In this document: one piece after another, positions 52,374-58,326 of the stretch
How the letters are laid out: every line of letters begins with the position of its first letter
Position numbering within the stretch: the stretch's first letter is position 1
Assembly: GCF_003315515.1 (NCBI RefSeq)
Contig: NZ_QNRY01000021.1
Location: 1-58,326 of the forward strand
Length of the DNA stretch: 58,326 bases
From: Brenneria salicis ATCC 15712 = DSM 30166
GTDB taxonomy: Bacteria > Pseudomonadota > Gammaproteobacteria > Enterobacterales > Enterobacteriaceae
Direction of reading: 5' to 3'
Translations under genes and position numbers: made by a program
Notes under the pieces: generated by a model
The model's input: only the letters and a program-made list of their open reading frames with translations
Database searches by the model: none
Told to the model about the DNA's origin: nothing

Positions 52374-54394
52374 CAGGGCGTCTCCTTCAGGGATGCGCCG
52401 GAATCAGACGCGAGTGAGGTTGCCGACCGGGTCGCTGAACTCTTTCCTATCCCCATAACATCAATCATTCCCTTCGCTGCTTTACGGCCATCGGCAATTG
52501 CGGTGACCACCAGATCGGCTCCGCGTACTGCGTCTCCTCCGGCAAAAATCCGCGGGTGGTTAGTCTGGCAGGGAATGCGGCTGTTAGCGGACGCGATAAT
52601 GTAACCCCATTTGTCCAGACTGACGTCCGCTTCTTCCAGCCAGGGCATGCTGTGCGCCTGAAAACCAAACGCGATCAGGATGGCATCGGCGGGTTGTACA
52701 AATTCGGACCCCGCAATAGGACGCGGGCGCCGACGCCCGCTGGCATCGGGGGCGCCCAATTCAGTGCGAATCAGACTGATGCCGCACACTTCTCCTTGCT
52801 CATTCAGACAAATTTTCTGCGGTTGTACGTTGAACATGAATTCAACGCCTTCTTCCCGTGAGTTTTTTACCTCTTTTTTCGAGCCAGGCATGTTGGCTTC
52901 ATCACGGCGATACGCGCAGGTGACGGATACGGCGCCCTGACGAACGGAAGTGCGCAGACAGTCCATCGCGGTGTCTCCGCCACCGAGCACCACAACCCGT
53001 TTTCCCGCCATCGAAATATAGGGTTCATCGTCAAGCTCCGGTAAACCCATTACGTGTTTGGTATTGGCTATCAGGAACGGCAGCGCATCAAAAACGCCGG
53101 GCGCCTGTTCATTTTCAATCCCCGCCTTCATGGAGCGATAAGTACCCACGCCGAGAAACACGGTATCAAACTCATTGAGGATCTGAGGGAGTGAAACGTC
53201 TTTACCCACTTCGATATTTAATTGAAATTCGATGCCCATCTCACGGAACATCTCATGGCGGTGAGTAAGCACTCGCTTATCCAGTTTGAAAGGAGGAATG
53301 CCGAATGTCAGTAGGCCGCCAATTTCAGGATGACGATCGAACACCACAGCCTGAACGCCATTACGCGCCAGAACATCCGCACAGGCCAGTCCCGCCGGGC
53401 CTGCGCCAATAATGGCGGCACGTTTGCCGCTTGGCGTAACTCGACTCAAATCAGGCTTCCAGCCCATGGCGATGGCGGTATCGGTAATGTAACGCTCAAT
53501 ATTGCCGACGGTGATCGCGCCGTATTCCTTGCCCAGCGTGCAGGCGCCTTCGCACAGCCTGTCTTGCGGGCATACCCGGCCACAGATCTCCGGCAGGCTG
53601 CTGGTCTGGTGAGACAGTTCCACTGCTTCCAGAATTCGGCCTTGTTTGGTCAGGTTGAGTAATTCGGGGATATTGTTATGCAGCGGACAGGTCCACTCAC
53701 AAATGGAATGTTTCCCGCAGGCGAGGCAGCGATCGGCCTGATCCCGCGTCTGCTCCGGCGTAAAGCCGTGATATATCTCGTCGAACGTGGTTTTACGTTG
53801 TGTCAGCGGTTTTTTTTCCGCGTCGCGCCGGGGCCAGTTTTTTCTCTGGTTTAACGGGTTGCGTGCCTCGGCCTTACCGACGGGTATGGCTCGTTGCCAG
53901 TGCGTTGATGTAAGCAACGCCATGTTTTGCTGTTTTTTGCGGCGGTTTGCTTCCAACGTCTGTTCGCTGACCAATTGCAGGGCTTGCGTCGGACAGGCTT
54001 CCACACAGGCTGGTCCCTGTGAACGGCCTGAGCAGAGATCGCATTTATATGCCGTGGCGCCACGGTTCGTGGCGTTGGTGACGACCGAAATAGCGCCAAA
54101 CGGACAGGCCAGTACGCAGGTTTTGCAACCAATACAGCGTTCTTTAATGATTTGAATACTATTATCTTTTTTTACCAGCGCCTGAGTCGGGCAAACGCTG
54201 GCGCAGGGAGCATCTTCACACTGACGGCAGGTCACCGCAGAGCGAAAATCTTGTGTGTTGAAGGCTTTTATTCTGGGTTGGAACAATTCAGCATGGGTTG
54301 GATATTGTTCGTCGTTGTGTGAAATAACGCAGGCAATTTCGCAGGCGCGACAACCCATACAGTCTTGAGCACTGACAATAACAAACCTATTCAT
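52373..54394 (-). CDS. aegA: AegA-like iron-sulfur/FAD oxidoreductase
   Basis: 673 aa. An N-terminal HydN-like ferredoxin part (CMGCRACEIAC, CRQCEDAPCASVCP, CIGCKTCVLACP, CDLCSGRSQGPACVEACP; residues about 10-150) is followed by a GltD-like region with CLACGKHSICEWTCP, FAD motif IIGAGPAGLACADVL, NADPH motif VVLGGGDTAMDC, and FAGGDAVRGADLV. This is the layout of E. coli AegA and YgfT, which take part in anaerobic uric acid breakdown. Start ATG 54394 has a GGGAG Shine-Dalgarno; the frame opens 17 codons earlier. With the HydN-like gene it likely passes electrons from NAD(P)H to an unknown acceptor. Confidence 0.88.
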   Translation of the reverse strand: MNRFVIVSAQDCMGCRACEIACVISHNDEQYPTHAELFQPRIKAFNTQDFRSAVTCRQCEDAPCASVCPTQALVKKDNSIQIIKERCIGCKTCVLACPFGAISVVTNATNRGATAYKCDLCSGRSQGPACVEACPTQALQLVSEQTLEANRRKKQQNMALLTSTHWQRAIPVGKAEARNPLNQRKNWPRRDAEKKPLTQRKTTFDEIYHGFTPEQTRDQADRCLACGKHSICEWTCPLHNNIPELLNLTKQGRILEAVELSHQTSSLPEICGRVCPQDRLCEGACTLGKEYGAITVGNIERYITDTAIAMGWKPDLSRVTPSGKRAAIIGAGPAGLACADVLARNGVQAVVFDRHPEIGGLLTFGIPPFKLDKRVLTHRHEMFREMGIEFQLNIEVGKDVSLPQILNEFDTVFLGVGTYRSMKAGIENEQAPGVFDALPFLIANTKHVMGLPELDDEPYISMAGKRVVVLGGGDTAMDCLRTSVRQGAVSVTCAYRRDEANMPGSKKEVKNSREEGVEFMFNVQPQKICLNEQGEVCGISLIRTELGAPDASGRRRPRPIAGSEFVQPADAILIAFGFQAHSMPWLEEADVSLDKWGYIIASANSRIPCQTNHPRIFAGGDAVRGADLVVTAIADGRKAAKGMIDVMGIGKSSATRSATSLASDSGASLKETP

Positions 54395-54962
54395 AAACTC
54401 TCCCGACAAAAAATACCTTCTTATAACGACCGTAGCGAAACGCAAGGGGTCTTATTGCGTACAAACGCGTTAAATGTAAACACTCACTCACATCATGAGC
54501 GAGATACTCTGATTGATAGCGTTCGATTTTTTGTCTGGTTGCCCAGAAAGTGATTTGGAAGGGGTTGGCAGGATCTCGTCAGGAGAAAATACAACTATCC
54601 CCCCATTTATTGCCTTCATCCTAATGGCTCTGAAAACCACAGATTTTGATGTAGAACAGGTAACGATATGGTTAATGCAAAGTTTCTGAATGAAAATATT
54701 CTGATTGAGTTAGTGAGATACCATTTCATATTCATATTGATGTTAACTTAATTAAACTATTAGTTTTTATTTGGTTTTTTATTGATGGGGCGGTTTGTTG
54801 ACACGGGGAAAGCGAATTCGATAAGTTGACATAGGCCCTGACGCCAGACCGGGGTGGGTTGCGCAGGCGTACATCAAATATTGCCTGTACTTTACCGCCG
54901 TAGCAGGCGATGTGCTGATATTTCAGCCTTGCAGGAAAGCAAGGCTTGTGGTTATTCCGCCG
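54395..54962. other. 568-bp gap between aegA-like gene and ohr
   Basis: I see no gene here. It contains the upstream region of the aegA-like gene and, at 54925-54946, an 8-bp hairpin (AGCCTTGC-AGGAAA-GCAAGGCT) downstream of ohr that lacks a T tract on the transcribed strand. Confidence 0.6.
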
Positions 54963-55388
54963 TCAGACAATTTTCATCGTGACGTCAATATTGCCGCGCG
55001 TGGCGTTTGAGTAAGGGCATACGGTGTGTGCTTTTTGCACCAGTTCTTCCGCTTTGGCTTTGTCAAAGCCGGGGATGGAGATTTTCAACTCCACTTCAAT
55101 GCCGAAGCCGGTTGGGATCTTGCCAATACCGACACTGCCTTCGATTGACGTATCGGACGGCAGCGAGACTTTCTCACTTGAGGCGACGTTTTTCAGCGCT
55201 CCCAGAAAACAGGCGGAGTAACCTGCGGCAAACAGTTGTTCAGGGTTGGTGCCTTCACCTCCTCCACCACCCAGTTCTTTTGGCACATCAAGCTTCACAT
55301 CAAGATGGTTGTCTGATGAAACAGCGCGGCCATCACGCCCGCCTGTTGCTTTAGCATGAGCAACATAGAGAACTTTTTCGATAGACAT
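54963..55388 (-). CDS. Organic hydroperoxide resistance protein (Ohr/OsmC family)
   Basis: 141 aa. Two redox Cys of the Ohr/OsmC fold are seen in YSACFLGAL (about residue 56) and [10 protein letters not shown] (about residue 122); these reduce organic hydroperoxides using lipoylated partners. Length and Cys motifs point to Ohr rather than OsmC. Small single-gene unit; no MarR-type OhrR is next to it. Confidence 0.92.
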   Translation of the reverse strand: MSIEKVLYVAHAKATGGRDGRAVSSDNHLDVKLDVPKELGGGGGEGTNPEQLFAAGYSACFLGALKNVASSEKVSLPSDTSIEGSVGIGKIPTGFGIEVELKISIPGFDKAKAEELVQKAHTVCPYSNATRGNIDVTMKIV

Positions 55389-55513
55389 ACTTTCTCCTGT
55401 GATTTATGGGAACAGGTTTAAGCGTAGACCATATGGCGCATATCTACCTATCTTCCTGGGATCACGTTGTCTACACCATGACCTCTTTTTTCCCTGATGC
55501 TTGGAGGAAACGC

Positions 55514-55912
55514 CTATTGCGACTCGTTGTTCCGCTGAGTAGCGACGATAGTCCCGATATTCTCCTCTACCCAATCGGCCAGGATTTTTACTTTTTCACT
55601 CACTTCTCTGCCCAGCGGCGTCAGGCTGTATTCCACATGCGGCGGAACAACGGGATAGGCGGTACGCAGGATAAATCCATCGCTTTCCAGATACTGTAGC
55701 GTCTGAGCCAGCATGCGTTCGCTCACGCCGCCAATTCTGCGCCGTAACTGACTGAAACGGTGAGTTCCCTCCATCAGCGCAACCAGTATCAATACCCCCC
55801 AACGGCTGGTAACGTGGTTAAGCACCTGACGGGACGGACATTTTTCAGCGAAAAGATCGCCCTTTGGCATCATTGCGACAAGAGAGTCCGCATCGTTTAT
55901 TTTTTTATGCAC
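55514..55912 (-). CDS. qorR: HxlR-family regulator QorR (YtfH)
   Basis: 132 aa MarR-like winged helix of the HxlR family. CPSRQVLNHVTSRWGVLILVALMEGTHRFSQLRRRIGGVSERMLAQTLQYLE is close to E. coli YtfH, including the Cys that can sense oxidants in this family. It is divergent from qorB, which it likely represses; the same pair exists in E. coli. Confidence 0.93.
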   Translation of the reverse strand: MHKKINDADSLVAMMPKGDLFAEKCPSRQVLNHVTSRWGVLILVALMEGTHRFSQLRRRIGGVSERMLAQTLQYLESDGFILRTAYPVVPPHVEYSLTPLGREVSEKVKILADWVEENIGTIVATQRNNESQ

Positions 55913-55996
55913 TATACTTACCTTTATGTGCGTACTTACTTAAAGTTAGCTTTGTGGGTATTATGCCAGCCTGTGTTAGTCAAAGAAAGGAACTTA

Positions 55997-56851
55997 ATGA
56001 TGATTGCGATTACAGGTGCATCCGGTCAATTGGGCCGTTTAGTCATTGAACAACTGTTGGTAAAGGTTCCGGCGACGGAAATTCTGGCGCTGGTGCGGGA
56101 TGTGAATAAAGCGGCGGATTTGGCCGCTCACGGCGTTCAGGTAAAATCGGCGGACTATAACCAGCCAGAGGCGCTTTTTTCCGCGTTGCAAGGCGTTGAT
56201 AAGGTATTGTTAATTTCCTCCAGCGAAGTGGGTCAGCGCGCTGCTCAGCACCGCAATGTGATTGAAGCCGCTGTTAAAGCGAAAGTAGCGCTGCTGGCTT
56301 ATATCAGCTTGCTGCATGCGGATACCTCACCGCTTGCGCTGGCGGCTGAGCATCGTGAAACCGAAGCATTGTTAAAACAATCGGGCCTGCCCCATGTTGT
56401 ACTGCGCAACGGTTGGTACACGGAAAACTATACGGGAAGCATACCGGCTGCATTACAACACGAGGTCTTTATTGGTTGTGCCGGAGAAGGAAAGATCGCC
56501 TCCGCCACGCGTGCGGATTTTGCCGCGGCTGCAGCTGCCGTTCTGACGCGGGAAAACCAGGCCGGCAAGATTTATGAACTGGCTGGCGATGAAGCTTATA
56601 CGCTGACCGATTTGGCGGCTGAGATCAGCAAACAGTCTGGTAAAAGTATTGGTTATCAAAACCTGTCGGAAGAGGAATACAAGGCGGCGTTGGTTGGCGC
56701 TGGCTTGCCAGAGGCTTTTGCCGGGATCATTGCGGATTCGGATACGGGAGCGTCCAAAGGCGGTCTGTTTGATGGTAGCCATCAACTGAGCAACCTGATC
56801 GGGCGAGCAACGACCCCACTGGCAACGGTGGTGAAAGCAGCACTGAAGTAA
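55997..56851 (+). CDS. qorB: NAD(P)H:quinone oxidoreductase 2 QorB (YtfG)
   Basis: NmrA-like short-chain dehydrogenase-fold quinone reductase, 284 aa. NADP(H) motif TGASGQLGRLV starts near residue 6; ISSSEVGQRAAQHRNVIEAA and VLRNGWYTENY are conserved with E. coli QorB. Start is one of two tandem ATG codons (55997 or 56000) after AAAGGA. The open frame runs upstream into the qorR region but lacks coding support there. Divergent from qorR. Confidence 0.94.
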   Translation: MMIAITGASGQLGRLVIEQLLVKVPATEILALVRDVNKAADLAAHGVQVKSADYNQPEALFSALQGVDKVLLISSSEVGQRAAQHRNVIEAAVKAKVALLAYISLLHADTSPLALAAEHRETEALLKQSGLPHVVLRNGWYTENYTGSIPAALQHEVFIGCAGEGKIASATRADFAAAAAAVLTRENQAGKIYELAGDEAYTLTDLAAEISKQSGKSIGYQNLSEEEYKAALVGAGLPEAFAGIIADSDTGASKGGLFDGSHQLSNLIGRATTPLATVVKAALK

Positions 56852-56859
56852 GTTCACCT

Positions 56860-56886
56860 CCCTGCTCATGGTTGATGTGAGCGGGG
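56860..56886 (+). terminator. Candidate terminator after qorB
   Basis: CCCTGCTCA and TGAGCGGGG can form a 9-bp stem with one T-G wobble and a 9-nt loop, eight bases after the qorB stop. No long T tract follows. Confidence 0.45.
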
Positions 56887-57013
56887 ATAACTTTGTGTTG
56901 ATGGAATATTTTAACGGTTATGGCGTGGATAATTGCCAACTTTTCTTAATTTCCCGATGACCATAAACGTTCCTTTGAATGTTGAACGTCAAACCCATAA
57001 CCTTCCATATACG

Positions 57014-57484
57014 TTATTTACGTTCAGGTTTTAGCCGACTATCAAATTGGAATGGAATAGTCTCTGCCTTCTGAATGATCCCGTAGAAATCGGGGTATTC
57101 AGGGTTTAACAGGTAGTTATACTCCACGGGCGATAGGGCACTGGGGACACGCAACGCTATCGAACCTTTGGCAAAGCACCAGGCATCACCGTATTCGGCC
57201 AGCTCCGGCGGCGCGTCTTCATCAGCCCAATTATCTGGCAGTTCATCCATATCGGCGCTCTGAATTTGATCATCAGGCACATCGATACGCAATAGCGTGA
57301 AATACTCTAGGATCTGCGCCGCATGCAGATGTACCAGCGTCTCCAGCATGGTAAGCGATGCTGTTTCTGATACATAAACCATCGAGATGCCAACACTGTT
57401 CCAGCGGCCTCCAGCCTCCTTTGCTCCGTATCCCGTCCAGGCTGTAGAAAGATACTTTGTCTTTATCAGCCGATAGAGAATCAA
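57014..57484 (-). CDS. RES-domain toxin of an Xre/RES toxin-antitoxin system
   Basis: 156 aa. RES-domain signatures: the early Arg in MILYRLI, GGRWNSVGISMVYVSET, LETLVHL and the late Ser in VPSALSPVEYNYLLNPEYPDF. RES toxins degrade NAD+ and stop growth. The start is TTG at 57484, overlapping the antitoxin stop by four bases; no ATG lies near the N-terminus. Full length, so likely active. Confidence 0.92.
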   Translation of the reverse strand: MILYRLIKTKYLSTAWTGYGAKEAGGRWNSVGISMVYVSETASLTMLETLVHLHAAQILEYFTLLRIDVPDDQIQSADMDELPDNWADEDAPPELAEYGDAWCFAKGSIALRVPSALSPVEYNYLLNPEYPDFYGIIQKAETIPFQFDSRLKPERK

Positions 57485-57924
57485 GAGTACACTCCATGTT
57501 CCAGGCGCGTGATCAATTTCATGACCTCGTAAGCCCCGGTTTCGGATGCCATCAGTTCTGCCGGCACTTTCCAGCTCAGCGCCCTGTTTGGCTCATTCAA
57601 CCATTTTTGCGCCTCTTCTTTATCACCTTCGAACAATTCTACCGCCCGATCAATAACGCGGATGATGCGCACCAGTCGTTCGCTTTGCTCGGCGCTGAAT
57701 CGCGCTTTCACGCTGCGACTAAACGTCGTTGACGGAATGCCGGACATTTTGCGCAGGTCGTTTTGCGTTATCTTCGCCCAGTCAACAATCAGGTTAGCAA
57801 CCTTGCCATCAAGTCCTTCGCTAATCTGCCCCAGCAGCGCCACACCATCGGAATTGTTTAACCCGGCCACCTGCCATAAGCGAGGCGGTCTGGTCTGAGT
57901 CGTGGATAAGCTAAATGTTTTCAT
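57481..57924 (-). CDS. Xre/MbcA/ParS-family antitoxin
   Basis: 147 aa. N-terminal helix-turn-helix-like part (KITQNDLRKMSGIPSTTFSRSVKARFS) binds DNA; the C-terminal toxin-binding domain has SERLVRIIRVIDRAVELFEGDKEEAQKWLNEPNRALSWKVPAELM. It precedes the toxin and likely represses the operon. GGAGGT ribosome-binding site before the ATG. Confidence 0.93.
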   Translation of the reverse strand: MKTFSLSTTQTRPPRLWQVAGLNNSDGVALLGQISEGLDGKVANLIVDWAKITQNDLRKMSGIPSTTFSRSVKARFSAEQSERLVRIIRVIDRAVELFEGDKEEAQKWLNEPNRALSWKVPAELMASETGAYEVMKLITRLEHGVYS

Positions 57925-58074
57925 AATTAACCTCCATTTGGTTATTTCAGTATATCCATATGGTGATTGGTGTGCAAATTAGGCGTCCAGGGGAAATGCC
58001 CGGGCAGCTGGTACAGCCGCCAACAAAAGCGGCTTTGATGTATTGCATCCGTTGATTGCAGTAACCAATTGTCA
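57925..58074. promoter_or_regulatory. Upstream region of the toxin-antitoxin operon
   Basis: Non-coding stretch that must hold the operon promoter and operator. A 6-bp hairpin, AGCCGC-N8-GCGGCT (58015-58034), is present. No clean -10/-35 pair was assigned. Confidence 0.4.
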
Positions 58075-58228
58075 TTTGAATCGGCAATGCGTAGCGCTTC
58101 TTTGTTGTGCTCGCGTACCGCTGACGAACGCGGCTTATCGTAGACAAACAGGTTGAGCGGTTTTTGTGACCGTTTTAATCGGCGCTGTCCATCTTCGATG
58201 CTTGTACATAATCTTCGTCTGATTAATC
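58075..58228 (-). pseudogene. Fragment of a tyrosine-recombinase/integrase-like protein
   Basis: The minus strand reads DGQRRLKRSQKPLNLFVYD followed by KPRSSAVREHNKEALRIAD. The pattern of [YF]xKPRxxxxREHNKExLxxA is that found near the start of many phage-type integrases, before the SAM-like domain. Similarity stops at about 58075 on the left, and an IS element cuts it at about 58229 on the right. I cannot run a search, so this stays tentative. Confidence 0.35.
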
Positions 58229-58326
58229 TGTAGTGGAATACTGAATTTGGCCACCTGAACAGAGGTGATATGCTCACCTCAGAACAACACAGGTGCTCCA
58301 ATGAAAAAAAGAAATTTTAGTGCAGA
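58229..58326 (+). mobile_element. Left end of an IS3-family insertion sequence (partial)
   Basis: From TGTAGTGGAATACTGAATTT on, the sequence has the look of the left end of IS3-family elements of the IS1222/ISEhe3 type, with hairpin GAGGTGA-TATGC-TCACCTC (58262-58280) before the first ORF. The exact boundary is a guess, as only one end is in the window and no target duplication can be seen. Confidence 0.75.
58301..58326 (+). CDS. IS3-family transposase OrfA (5' end only)
   Basis: Only eight codons, MKKRNFSA, are in the window; this matches the start of IS1222-type OrfA (helix-turn-helix subunit). GGTG Shine-Dalgarno-like bases precede it. OrfB would lie beyond the right edge. Confidence 0.7.

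Noticed and set aside
54516..54540. FNR-like site TTGAT... upstream of the aegA-like gene
   Set aside because: Only one half (TTGAT) fits; the second half ATCAA is missing at the needed four-base spacing.
57942..58301. A 119-codon minus-strand gene upstream of the antitoxin
   Set aside because: Its start lies inside the IS element and its end in the TA promoter region; only the middle resembles an integrase, so it was listed as a fragment instead.

Overview
The window looks like chromosomal DNA from a member of the Enterobacterales. Proteins and gene order follow the Escherichia coli oriC region closely: rrn leader, rbs operon, kup, ravA-viaA, asnC, mioC, oriC, mnmG, rsmG, atp operon, glmUS, pstSCAB-phoU, and further on adeP and yieE. 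Between these lie genes that E. coli lacks here. A plant-associated Pectobacteriaceae relative (Brenneria, Pectobacterium or Dickeya type) is my best guess, from the mix of genes and an ACC deaminase; this is inference, not a database result.

Layout. 1-300: leader and two promoters of an rRNA operon running left off the window. 308-6128: ribose operon rbsDACBKR (minus strand) with two LacI-type operators. 6408-10927: ygiW divergent from the qseBC two-component system, then kup. 11214-14175: ravA and viaA, both broken. 14354-18327: asnC, mioC, oriC, mnmG, rsmG; asnA is missing. 18939-25838: the nine-gene ATP synthase operon, in which atpI is frameshifted. 26129-29556: glmU and glmS with a hexanucleotide repeat between them. 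29791-34416: the Pho-controlled phosphate transporter operon. 35035-43077: a complete peptide-type ABC importer, an M20 peptidase and a LysR regulator. 43129-49394: a DMT exporter, two Lrp-type regulators, ACC deaminase and an amino-acid ABC transporter without an ATPase. 49517-54394: adeP, yieE and two iron-sulfur redox proteins (HydN-like and AegA-like). 54963-56851: Ohr, and the divergent qorR/qorB pair. 57014-58326: an Xre/RES toxin-antitoxin pair, an integrase scrap and the left end of an IS3-family insertion sequence.

Function. The left and middle parts are core metabolism: ribose uptake, potassium uptake, replication start, tRNA and rRNA modification, ATP synthesis, amino-sugar precursors and phosphate uptake. 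The right part is accessory and nutrient-scavenging: peptide uptake and cleavage, ACC deamination (which in plant-associated bacteria lowers host ethylene), amino-acid uptake and purine uptake. It ends in mobile-element debris.

The most notable observations are four disabling changes in three genes (ravA, viaA, atpI), the loss of asnA, a perfect 21-bp inverted repeat between a DMT exporter and an Lrp regulator, the TTCGCC x8 repeat after glmU, a perfect CRP-type site upstream of the atp operon, and the ACC deaminase locus. I did not find a convincing wholly new system. Four of the observed defects are single-base changes and could be sequencing errors, so they need read-level checks.
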